This document shows positions 1-5,523 of a DNA stretch of 12,125 nucleotides, piece after piece. Positions within the stretch are counted from its first letter, which is position 1, and every line of letters starts with the position of its first letter. The notes beneath the pieces were generated by a model, which searched no databases, was not told the DNA's origin, and worked only from the letters and a program-made list of their open reading frames with translations. Origin of the DNA: an uncultured Lachnospiraceae bacterium. Its GTDB lineage: Bacteria; Bacillota; Clostridia; Lachnospirales; Lachnospiraceae. The stretch is taken from assembly GCA_946538445.1 (NCBI GenBank), contig CAMNGO010000047.1:1-12125 (forward strand). Direction: 5' to 3'. Both the position numbers and the translations under genes were made by a program.

Positions 1-720
1 ATCTATCTGGATTACTTTATCTACATGGTTGTTCCGGCTATCATTGGAGCCAGACTCTACTATGTCATTTTTTCCTGGGATGATTATAAGGACAATCCGA
101 TCGAAATCCTGCTTTTCAGGAACGGGGGCCTCGGAATCGTTGGCGGTATCAGTATGGCCGTTTTCGTTATGTTTCTTTTCTGCAAGAAAAGAAAATACAG
201 CTTCCCTTTGATGCTGGACACCGTGGTGATGGGCACCCTGATCGGGCAGATTCTTGGCCGCTGGGGTAATTTCTTCAACCGGGAAGCCTTTGGATCTTAC
301 ACAGACGGGCTTCTGGCCATGCAGATCCCTGTGGGATATTTCGAAAAGATGGGACGAATTGCTGAGATTAAGTCCGCAGGCCTTCTGGATCATCTGGTGA
401 ATGTCACCGTCCAGGGCAATCCGGTGGATTACATACAGGTCCATCCCACCTTTTTATATGAAGGATTATGGAACTTTATGGTTCTGATCTTTGTATTTTT
501 TTACAGAAAACATAAGAAATTTGACGGGGAACTGTTATGTATCTATATGATAGGATACGGGATCGGAAGATTCTTTATCGAGAGTCTGCGGACAGATCAG
601 CTCACCATCGGGCATACCGGAATTGCGGCTACTCAGGTGGTCTGCATCCTTCTGATCATCGGCGGCATGGCATGGATCCTTTATGAACGCCGGAAGCACC
701 GTCTTGCACAGTCCTCGTAA
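1..720 (+). CDS. lgt: Prolipoprotein diacylglyceryl transferase Lgt, 5' end cut off by the window
   Basis: Lgt is a membrane enzyme that moves diacylglycerol from phosphatidylglycerol to the lipobox cysteine of preprolipoproteins, the first step of lipoprotein maturation. The frame is open from base 1, and 239 C-terminal residues are visible; roughly the first 30-60 residues should lie upstream. In-window motifs are GARLYYVIF (16-24), the Lgt signature GRWGNFFNREAFG (86-98, with the essential Arg at 87), HPTFLYE (148-154) and RFFIESLRTD (190-199, holding the second conserved Arg). Several hydrophobic segments fit the usual seven-helix topology. One oddity is that the GGL(A/S)xHGG-like stretch reads GGLGIVGG (42-49), with Val where E. 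coli has His103. No terminator separates it from the next gene, but a promoter lies at its 3' end. The family assignment is secure; the start cannot be seen. Confidence 0.95.
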   Translation: MYLDYFIYMVVPAIIGARLYYVIFSWDDYKDNPIEILLFRNGGLGIVGGISMAVFVMFLFCKKRKYSFPLMLDTVVMGTLIGQILGRWGNFFNREAFGSYTDGLLAMQIPVGYFEKMGRIAEIKSAGLLDHLVNVTVQGNPVDYIQVHPTFLYEGLWNFMVLIFVFFYRKHKKFDGELLCIYMIGYGIGRFFIESLRTDQLTIGHTGIAATQVVCILLIIGGMAWILYERRKHRLAQSS

Positions 721-732
721 TTATGCTATAAT
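704..732 (+). promoter_or_regulatory. Candidate sigma-A promoter with extended -10 for the ABC exporter genes
   Basis: The -10 is a perfect TATAAT at 727-732, preceded by TGC (724-726), which makes it an extended -10. A weak -35, TTGCAC (704-709), lies 17 bases upstream inside the last codons of lgt. Transcription would begin near 739-740 and leave a leader of about 55 bases with a small stem (TATGC 750-754 with GCATA 761-765). The RBS GGAGG at 785-789 serves the ATG at 795. This suggests the exporter can be expressed independently of lgt. Confidence 0.65.
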
Positions 733-794
733 CCACTCTCGTAAGGGTGTATGCTTAAAGGCATATAGATTTAGCCAGCCAGCTGGAGGTTATT

Positions 795-1577
795 ATGAAA
801 CGTTTTTGGAAAGATGTCACTTCACATCTGGGTTATGCACTCTATTCTGCAAAATCTGAACTGAAATCCGAAGTGGCAAATTCATATCTTAACTGGATAT
901 GGTGGGTGTTGGAACCATTTTGTTTTATGTTGATCTATTCATTTATTTTTGGTACCGTATTCAACGCCAAAGAGCCACACTTTGGTCTCTTTATCTTTAT
1001 CGGTCTTACCGCTTGGGATTTTTTCTCCCGGAATGTTACACAGAGTGTAAAACTGTTAAAGAATAATAAGGCTATCGTAACGAAGGTTTATATCCCGAAG
1101 TTTGTCCTGCTGATTTCAAGGATGTTTTTTAACGGATATAAGATGCTCATCTCCTTTGGAATCATTGTGATCATGATGGTATATTACCGGATTCATGTCA
1201 CATGGTATATTGTGTTTATTATCCCGATTTTTATCGTTCTCTTCACACTGGCATTTGCCATCATGACCCACCTGATGCATTATGGAGTGTATGTGCAGGA
1301 TTTGACGAATGTTACCACTATCGTGCTGAGAATGGTTTTCTATATGTCAGGTATTTTCTACAATATTGAGACAAGACTTCCGCCCCAGTATACGGCGATC
1401 CTTCTCAAGGGGAATCCCATGGCTCTTATATTGAACAGTTTTCGTAAATGTATCTTATACGGTCAGATGCCGAATCTGAAGTGGCTGCTGTTCTGGTTTG
1501 TCCTGGCGGTGATTATTGCCATATTCGGGGTACGTAAGATTTATAAGAATGAAAACAGTTACGTGAAAGTAATCTGA
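795..1577 (+). CDS. ABC-2 type transporter permease, polysaccharide/teichoic acid exporter family (TagG/Wzm-like)
   Basis: This is the membrane half of an ABC exporter that should carry an undecaprenyl-linked glycan or teichoic acid-like polymer out of the cytoplasm. The 260-residue length is normal. A cytoplasmic N-terminal amphipathic stretch (about 8-30) leads into hydrophobic segments at roughly 35-57, 64-80, 113-131, 137-160, 173-190 and 229-247, matching the six-helix ABC-2 fold. The motif W(V/I)LEPFCFMLIYSFIF (37-52) and the NPMALILNSFR stretch (207-217) are typical of the TagG/RfbA/Wzm family. The ATG is preceded by GGAGG (785-789). The ATPase gene begins 13 bases after the stop, so the two are a transcriptional pair. 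The stop is doubled (TGATGA, 1575-1580). No glycosyltransferase gene is nearby, so the exported polymer cannot be named. Confidence 0.88.
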   Translation: MKRFWKDVTSHLGYALYSAKSELKSEVANSYLNWIWWVLEPFCFMLIYSFIFGTVFNAKEPHFGLFIFIGLTAWDFFSRNVTQSVKLLKNNKAIVTKVYIPKFVLLISRMFFNGYKMLISFGIIVIMMVYYRIHVTWYIVFIIPIFIVLFTLAFAIMTHLMHYGVYVQDLTNVTTIVLRMVFYMSGIFYNIETRLPPQYTAILLKGNPMALILNSFRKCILYGQMPNLKWLLFWFVLAVIIAIFGVRKIYKNENSYVKVI

Positions 1578-1590
1578 TGAGGTAACGTGT

Positions 1591-2340
1591 ATGGAAGAAT
1601 CGAAATTCACAAACACCAAGAGCGCCATCAGTGTGCGAAATGTATGTATAGAATATAGAAGTCTGAAGGCACAGTCCATCAAACAGAATTTCTTCAAACT
1701 GCGCAAGGTAAAACAGGAGGTTTTCCAGGCAGTAAGAAATGTCTCTTTCGAGGTGAAAGAGGGACAGATTCTGGGGATTACCGGGAAGAATGGCAGCGGC
1801 AAATCCACTATGCTCCGTGCCATTGCCGGAATCTTTTCTGCGGACAGTGGAGAGATCGATCTGCATGGACATTCCATCTCTTTGCTTTCTATCGGTGTAG
1901 GTTTTAATAAGGAATTAAGCGGAAGAGAGAATATCCTCCTTTCCGGTATGCTGCTGGGATTTGATGAGGCAACGATCAAGGAACGGATGAACGAGATCAT
2001 CGATTTCGCCGGAATCGGAACTTTCATCGATATGCCGGTAAGGACCTATTCCAGTGGTATGTACTCCAAACTTGCTTTCTCCATCACCGCCGTTCTTGAG
2101 ACGGAGATCATGTTGATCGACGAAGTTTTAAGTGTAGGCGATGAGAAATTCAGAAAGAAAAGTTATGGGAAGATGAAACAACTGATCTCCAAACGTGACC
2201 GTACCGTGGTAATCGTATCCCACAGTCTGTCCACCCTCGCAGAACTATGTGATGAGGTAATGTGGATGCATGATGGGGAGATTGTCATGCTGGATACACC
2301 TGAGATCGTCCTTCCGGTCTACAGAGACTTTATGAAATAG
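1591..2340 (+). CDS. ABC transporter ATP-binding protein, polysaccharide/teichoic acid exporter family (TagH/Wzt-like, short form)
   Basis: This cytoplasmic ATPase powers the preceding permease. All nucleotide-binding elements are visible: Walker A GKNGSGKST (65-73), the family's GVGFNKELSGREN stretch (102-114) after the position of the Q-loop, signature YSSGM (153-157), Walker B IMLIDE (173-178, catalytic Glu178) and the H-loop His211. The family is recognised by the ~45-residue N-terminal extension before the core (VCIEYRS... VFQAVRNVSFEV) and by ELSGRENILL. At 249 residues it lacks the C-terminal carbohydrate-binding domain of long Wzt proteins and the extra C-terminal region of B. subtilis TagH. 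By family analogy it would therefore not select its substrate through such a domain. RBS GATGAGG (1576-1582) overlaps the permease's stop region. A strong terminator follows 12 bases after the stop. Confidence 0.9.
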   Translation: MEESKFTNTKSAISVRNVCIEYRSLKAQSIKQNFFKLRKVKQEVFQAVRNVSFEVKEGQILGITGKNGSGKSTMLRAIAGIFSADSGEIDLHGHSISLLSIGVGFNKELSGRENILLSGMLLGFDEATIKERMNEIIDFAGIGTFIDMPVRTYSSGMYSKLAFSITAVLETEIMLIDEVLSVGDEKFRKKSYGKMKQLISKRDRTVVIVSHSLSTLAELCDEVMWMHDGEIVMLDTPEIVLPVYRDFMK

Positions 2341-2352
2341 ACAGACTCAATC

Positions 2353-2377
2353 AGCCGGCATAATGCCGGCTTTCTTT
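2353..2377 (+). terminator. Rho-independent terminator after the ABC exporter genes
   Basis: A perfect 8-base stem, AGCCGGCA (2353-2360) with TGCCGGCT (2364-2371), encloses a TAA loop and is followed by a T-rich run (TTCTTT). It closes the exporter unit. Its tail lies only about 12 bases from the RBS of the next gene, so little room is left there for an independent promoter. Confidence 0.85.
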
Positions 2378-2388
2378 ATAATATAATT

Positions 2389-2401
2389 GGAGATTGAAAT
2401 G
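2389..2401 (+). promoter_or_regulatory. RBS that decides the start of the GDT1-family gene
   Basis: GGAG (2389-2392) is followed 6 bases later by ATG (2399-2401). An in-frame TTG at 2387 would overlap this RBS and has no Shine-Dalgarno of its own, so the ATG at 2399 is the better start. The resulting N-terminus, MLLFWKILLTEF, runs straight into the first conserved transport motif. Confidence 0.75.
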
Positions 2402-3091
2402 CTTTTATTCTGGAAAATACTGCTAACAGAATTTATCGCCGAGATGGGGGATAAGACACAGCTAATGCTTATTGCCCTCACATCCAAATATAAGATCAGG
2501 GATATCCTGATCGGCACAGCGGCTGCCATCATGGTTTTAAACGGCATTGCGGTTCTGGCCGGGGGACTGGTCAGTGAGTTTGTTCCCACCTGGCTGATCC
2601 GTATTATCGCTGCCTGTGCATTTATGTATTTTGCCATCTCCACCCTGGCAGGCGAAGATGAAGAAGAAGAGGATGGAGAAGGAAAGACAGGTCTCTTATC
2701 CCGCTTTGCTGCCCTGGCGGTGTTCTCCACTTTTTTTGTGGCAGAACTGGGAGATAAAACACAACTGACCGCCATAACTTTTGGAGCGAACGAAGGGATG
2801 GGGGCAGGACTGATCGTGTGGTCTGCCTGCTGTATCGGTCTCTTTGCAGCAGATATCCTTGGAATGATGGCCGGCTACCTTCTGAAAAGCAAGATGCCGG
2901 AAGGCTTTCTCCATGGGATCGCTTTTATAGTATTCTCCGTATTCGGTATCGTCACCTTAAGGCAGGGATTATTATTATTGTTGGGGGAAAATGACCCGAA
3001 AGTGATGATGATTATGATCGCTGTCGCTGCGATCTACGCAATGACCTGCCTGGTGATTTTTATGAGAAAAAGGAAGACTGATAAAATCTGA
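2399..3091 (+). CDS. GDT1/TMEM165 (UPF0016) family cation transporter, probably Mn2+ exporter
   Basis: Members of this family move Mn2+ and/or Ca2+ across membranes; bacterial ones studied so far mostly export Mn2+. The 230-residue protein shows the diagnostic internal duplication. Two copies of the E-x-G-D-K-T-Q motif, EMGDKTQ (15-21) and ELGDKTQ (116-122), each lie in the first helix of a three-helix half. The halves are joined by a very acidic loop (86-94, mostly E/D), consistent with metal handling or regulation. Hydrophobic segments fit six helices, and the tail is basic (RKRKTDK). The start was set by the GGAG RBS. The gene stands between two terminators, so it is effectively monocistronic, but I see no convincing promoter and no room for a yybP-ykoY Mn2+ riboswitch in front of it. 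Ion specificity is inferred from the family. Confidence 0.9.
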   Translation: MLLFWKILLTEFIAEMGDKTQLMLIALTSKYKIRDILIGTAAAIMVLNGIAVLAGGLVSEFVPTWLIRIIAACAFMYFAISTLAGEDEEEEDGEGKTGLLSRFAALAVFSTFFVAELGDKTQLTAITFGANEGMGAGLIVWSACCIGLFAADILGMMAGYLLKSKMPEGFLHGIAFIVFSVFGIVTLRQGLLLLLGENDPKVMMIMIAVAAIYAMTCLVIFMRKRKTDKI

Positions 3092-3105
3092 TAAGTATTT
3101 ATGTC

Positions 3106-3142
3106 AAACAGTCACAGATATATTTCTGTGGCTGTTTTTTTT
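3106..3142 (+). terminator. Rho-independent terminator after the GDT1-family gene
   Basis: A 12-base stem, AACAGTCACAGA (3107-3118) with TCTGTGGCTGTT (3125-3136), contains one G-T wobble and a six-base loop. It runs into eight consecutive T residues (3135-3142). It separates the transport genes from the intergenic element and the division cluster. Confidence 0.92.
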
Positions 3143-3143
3143 G

Positions 3144-3361
3144 TGCTTCGCTTCGATCACGCTCATCTTCTCTAAAGCATAGTCAGATTTTCGTGCCAGC
3201 ACGAATCTGAAGTACTGTATAAGTCAGGATTGCTCCGCACTGTCGTGCTCCCGCAATCCTCCAAGCAGGATCTCGCTTCGCAGCGTACTGCTTCGCTTCG
3301 ATCATGCTTGTCGCGCCCTATGTCAGAACAGCTTTACATGTAAACATGACAGCGTGTTCTG
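3144..3361. repeat. Hairpin-rich intergenic element bounded by a direct repeat (candidate dispersed repeat or structured RNA)
   Basis: No plausible gene lies here. A 24-base sequence at 3144-3167 (TGCTTCGCTTCGATCA core) recurs at 3289-3312 with 21 of 24 bases identical, the three differences all being transitions. Four hairpins sit side by side. Hairpin 1 is TCAGATT..CGTGC (3183-3196) with GCACGAATCTGA (3199-3210). Hairpin 2 is AGGATTGC (3226-3233) with GCAATCCT (3253-3260), plus inner GCAC/GTGC. Hairpin 3 is AAGCAG (3263-3268) with CTGCTT (3288-3293), plus inner CGCT/AGCG. Hairpin 4 is CAGAACAGCT (3324-3333) with AGC-TGTTCTG (3351-3361), with a 12-base palindrome TTTACATGTAAA (3333-3344) at its top. 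The density suggests a dispersed intergenic repeat or a folded RNA. That identity is inference; only the repeats and stems are seen. Confidence 0.6.
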
Positions 3362-3377
3362 CCGCATGGCGCTGGAC

Positions 3378-3386
3378 TTATACACA
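3378..3386 (+). promoter_or_regulatory. Perfect-consensus DnaA box upstream of mraZ
   Basis: TTATACACA matches the TTATNCACA DnaA-box consensus at every position. It lies 145 bases before the mraZ ATG and about 40 bases upstream of the candidate -35. An AT-rich stretch (3387-3410) follows. I see only one copy, so this may be chance or part of the neighbouring repeat. In Bacillus subtilis, DnaA is known to influence expression of the ftsL-containing operon, which makes the location meaningful. Confidence 0.45.
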
Positions 3387-3410
3387 GATGTTACAAAAAT
3401 ATTAAAAAAA

Positions 3411-3496
3411 GTGGGATTTAATGTTGCATTTCGTTAAATTGTGGGTTAGAATAGGTTTAAGTGGTGAATTGTGGTGAAAAGTGTCATTTTGTGGAA
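3411..3496 (+). promoter_or_regulatory. Candidate MraZ operator: 10-base-phased GTGG repeats
   Basis: GTGG-type boxes begin at 3411 (GTGGGA), 3441 (GTGGGT), 3461 (GTGGTG), 3471 (GTGGTG), 3481 (GTGTCA) and 3491 (GTGGAA). The last four are consecutive at an exact 10-base period, and the first two fall in the same phase (offsets of 30 and 20). MraZ proteins are known to bind short direct repeats upstream of their own gene; in E. coli these are TGGGN boxes separated by 5 bases, also a 10-base period. The array overlaps and follows the candidate promoter, which fits autorepression of the dcw cluster. Confidence 0.75.
3424..3452 (+). promoter_or_regulatory. Candidate sigma-A promoter of the dcw cluster (mraZ promoter)
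   Basis: TTGCAT (3424-3429) and TAGAAT (3447-3452, 5 of 6 bases matching TATAAT) are separated by exactly 17 bases. Transcription would start near 3459, just before the run of four GTGG-type repeats, leaving a leader of about 64 bases. The 10-base-phased GTGGG copy at 3441-3445 lies within the spacer, so a protein bound to the repeats would cover the promoter. Both hexamers are imperfect. Confidence 0.5.
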
Positions 3497-3522
3497 GAAA
3501 AATGGAGGAAGGGGTGAGATAA

Positions 3523-3945
3523 ATGCTCAAAGGTCAGGCTCAACATGGCTTGGATGCCAAAGGGCGTCTTATCTTGCCGGTAAAGTTTCGTGAAGATCTG
3601 GGCAATCGGTTTTGCCTTACAAAGGGATTTGAAAACTGTCTTTATTTATTCCCGATGGATGAGTGGGATAAGTTTTCTGCTACCCTTGAAGAGTTGCCTC
3701 CGCTGCACAAGGACACCAGGCGTTTGAAGAGACATTTTATCGGAAGTTCCGAGGATGTGGAACCGGACAAACAGGGAAGGTTTCTGATTCCTCAGACTCT
3801 TCGGGATTACGCCCATATCACCAAAGATGTGCTTATCATCGGAATGCTGGACCGGGTGGAGATCTGGGGTCTCGAATACTATGATGAATTCGAGGAAAAT
3901 GAAGATGAATCCATATCTGATATCGCAGAGAACCTGGCCTTCTAG
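3523..3945 (+). CDS. mraZ: Transcriptional regulator MraZ
   Basis: MraZ is a ring-forming DNA-binding protein of the SpoVT/AbrB-like fold that regulates its own dcw operon. The 140-residue protein has the two expected repeats. Each carries the DxKGRxxxP hallmark: D11-AKGR-LILP19 and D82-KQGR-FLIP90. The second is preceded by the usual RRLKRHFIGSSEDVEPD context (66-82). The C-terminus (about 122-136) is strongly acidic. The RBS AAGGGGTGA (3509-3517) sits 5 bases before the ATG, and the protein begins MLKGQAQHGLDAKGR as expected for full-length MraZ. It is first in the division cluster, and rsmH follows after 11 bases with its RBS overlapping the mraZ stop. Phased GTGG boxes directly upstream are its likely binding site. 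Confidence 0.97.
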   Translation: MLKGQAQHGLDAKGRLILPVKFREDLGNRFCLTKGFENCLYLFPMDEWDKFSATLEELPPLHKDTRRLKRHFIGSSEDVEPDKQGRFLIPQTLRDYAHITKDVLIIGMLDRVEIWGLEYYDEFEENEDESISDIAENLAF

Positions 3946-3956
3946 GGAGGTAAGAT

Positions 3957-4901
3957 ATGGAATTTAAACATAAATCGATCATGTTGGAAGAGACGATCGA
4001 ATCTCTACATATCAAGCCGGACGGTATCTATGTGGACGGTACCCTAGGTGGTGCCGGACATTCTCTGGAGATTGTAAAAAGACTGACCGGAGGAGGGCGA
4101 CTCATCGGAATCGACCAGGATGGGGACGCTATTGAAGCTGCATCTGCGAAACTGGAACCCTACAAAGAACAGGTCACCATCGTCCGAAGCAATTATGCAC
4201 AGATGAAACAAAGACTGGATGAACTGTCCATCAGAGGAGTTGACGGCATCCTGCTGGACCTGGGGGTTTCCTCCTACCAGTTGGATAATTCCGACAGGGG
4301 ATTCACTTACCGTGAGGATGTTCCTTTGGATATGCGTATGGACCAGAGGCAGACACGGACTGCCAGGGACATCGTGAACCAGTATTCGGAGATGGAGTTA
4401 TACCATATCATACGGGATTATGGCGAAGAGAAATTTGCCAAGAATATCGCAAAACATATTGCCAGATACCGCGAAGAAAAGAGTATCGAAACGACGGGAC
4501 AGCTGACCGAGATCATCAAAGCAGCGATTCCCAAAAAAGTCCGCATGAGTGGCGGACATCCTGCCAAGAAGACATTTCAGGCTATCCGCATCGAGTTGAA
4601 TCAGGAACTGGATGTATTAAAGGACAGCCTTGAGACTATGATCGATCTTCTGAACGACGGCGGAAGGTTATGTGTCATCACATTTCATTCCCTGGAAGAT
4701 CGTATCGTAAAAAATATATTTCGGACTTGCCAGAGTCCGTGCATCTGTCCTCCCGAATTTCCCGTCTGCGTCTGCGGAAGGGTGTCAAAAGGACAGGTAA
4801 TCACACGTAAACCAATTGTGCCAAGTGAGGAAGAACAAAATGAGAATCCTCGCTCCAAGAGTGCAAAACTGAGGGTATTTGAACGGAGAATCATAGATTA
4901 A
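3957..4901 (+). CDS. rsmH: 16S rRNA (cytosine(1402)-N4)-methyltransferase RsmH (MraW)
   Basis: RsmH uses S-adenosylmethionine to methylate N4 of C1402 in the decoding centre of 16S rRNA. The 314-residue length is standard. Visible motifs are the SAM-binding YVDGTLGGAGHS (25-36), GIDQD (51-55), DGILLDLGVSSYQLDNSDRG (96-115), HPAKKTFQAIRIELNQEL (201-218) and ITFHSLEDRIVK (241-252). A cysteine-rich segment (258, 262, 264, 271, 273) and the C-terminal NPRSKSAKLRVFER (297-310) are also typical. The RBS AGGGAGG (3944-3950) overlaps the mraZ stop codon and lies 6 bases from the ATG, so translation is probably coupled to mraZ. It is the conserved second gene of dcw clusters. Confidence 0.98.
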   Translation: MEFKHKSIMLEETIESLHIKPDGIYVDGTLGGAGHSLEIVKRLTGGGRLIGIDQDGDAIEAASAKLEPYKEQVTIVRSNYAQMKQRLDELSIRGVDGILLDLGVSSYQLDNSDRGFTYREDVPLDMRMDQRQTRTARDIVNQYSEMELYHIIRDYGEEKFAKNIAKHIARYREEKSIETTGQLTEIIKAAIPKKVRMSGGHPAKKTFQAIRIELNQELDVLKDSLETMIDLLNDGGRLCVITFHSLEDRIVKNIFRTCQSPCICPPEFPVCVCGRVSKGQVITRKPIVPSEEEQNENPRSKSAKLRVFERRIID

Positions 4902-4950
4902 AAGATACGGGGTTAAGAAAGATCTATGAAATCATTGGAGGGGTAGCAAA

Positions 4951-5445
4951 ATGTCGTTAAACAACACAACAGAACGCTTTAATTACATCTACGGGAACAC
5001 AGCAAGAAAAATAGAAGAAGTCCCCTACGAATACGAATTCGAAGGCACCTCTCCCCGAAAACGAAGACCCGTTACAGAACCTGCCAGAAAGAGAAGACCT
5101 AAAAAGATCGTCAAGACCCATGAGGCTTTTGACTGGAGATTTACGGTCATGACTATCCTGGCAGTTGTGGTGATTTTCACTGCTGCTCTCTTCTATGTGA
5201 GAGAGATTTCCAGAATGAATCATATGGCAGAGACCGTGAAAGTACTCAGAAAGGAAAAAACCGATCTGCAGTCCAGACAGGTATCCATCCGCTCCGAGCT
5301 GAACAGCGTGGTTAACCTTGACAGCATCCGGGACTATGCACAAAAGGAATTAAATATGGTTTATCCGGAGCATGATCATATCATCTATTATTATCAGGAT
5401 TCCAGTGACTATTTCCGGCAATATGAAAGTGTAGATAAAAAATGA
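4951..5445 (+). CDS. ftsL: Cell division protein FtsL-like (short bitopic septum protein)
   Basis: FtsL is a single-pass divisome protein that forms a complex with DivIB/FtsQ and DivIC/FtsB and helps activate septal peptidoglycan synthesis. FtsL sequences diverge greatly, so the call rests on architecture and position. There is a cytoplasmic tail of about 63 residues, one hydrophobic helix (about 64-83), a short coiled-coil-prone stretch (about 88-118) and the family-like ending NLDSIRDYAQKELNMVYPE (122-140). At 164 residues it is longer than the usual ~100-120 because of the tail, which holds two copies of a basic motif, PRKRRP (35-40) and PARKRRP (44-50). The RBS GGAGGGG (4937-4943) precedes the ATG by 7 bases. 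It lies between rsmH and a class B PBP, the standard ftsL position. A DivIC/FtsB-type protein is the main alternative. Confidence 0.82.
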   Translation: MSLNNTTERFNYIYGNTARKIEEVPYEYEFEGTSPRKRRPVTEPARKRRPKKIVKTHEAFDWRFTVMTILAVVVIFTAALFYVREISRMNHMAETVKVLRKEKTDLQSRQVSIRSELNSVVNLDSIRDYAQKELNMVYPEHDHIIYYYQDSSDYFRQYESVDKK

Positions 5446-5455
5446 GATTTCTGAT

Positions 5456-5483
5456 ATAGTTATGGCAATATGGTTATAACTAT
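5456..5483 (+). promoter_or_regulatory. Inverted repeat between ftsL and the PBP gene
   Basis: ATAGTTAT (5456-5463) pairs perfectly with ATAACTAT (5476-5483). Two G-T pairs and one C-G pair can extend the stem inward to a six-base loop. No T tract follows, so it is not a typical terminator. It could be an RNA processing or attenuation stem, a protein-binding dyad, or chance in an AT-rich gap. Confidence 0.35.
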
Positions 5484-5523
5484 GGAAGAGGTTTTCATGA
5501 TAACAGGATAGACAGGTGGTTAG

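Noticed and set aside
1455..2027. A 190-residue minus-strand open frame opposite the permease and ATPase genes
   Set aside because: It overlaps the Walker A coding region of the ATPase and shows no features of its own.
2377..2387. Two overlapping TATAAT hexamers before the GDT1-family gene
   Set aside because: No -35-like hexamer lies at 16-18 bases (that DNA is the terminator stem or its flank), and transcription from here would start in or next to the RBS.
3143..3376. CRISPR array or tRNA/attachment site as an explanation of the repeats before mraZ
   Set aside because: Only two direct-repeat copies 145 bases apart are present, with hairpins rather than unique spacers between them; there is no tRNA-like fold, integrase gene or cas gene in the window.
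4927..4947. A six-codon ATG...TAG mini-frame that overlaps the ftsL RBS
   Set aside because: Upstream-peptide control is conceivable, but it has no good Shine-Dalgarno of its own and could easily arise by chance.
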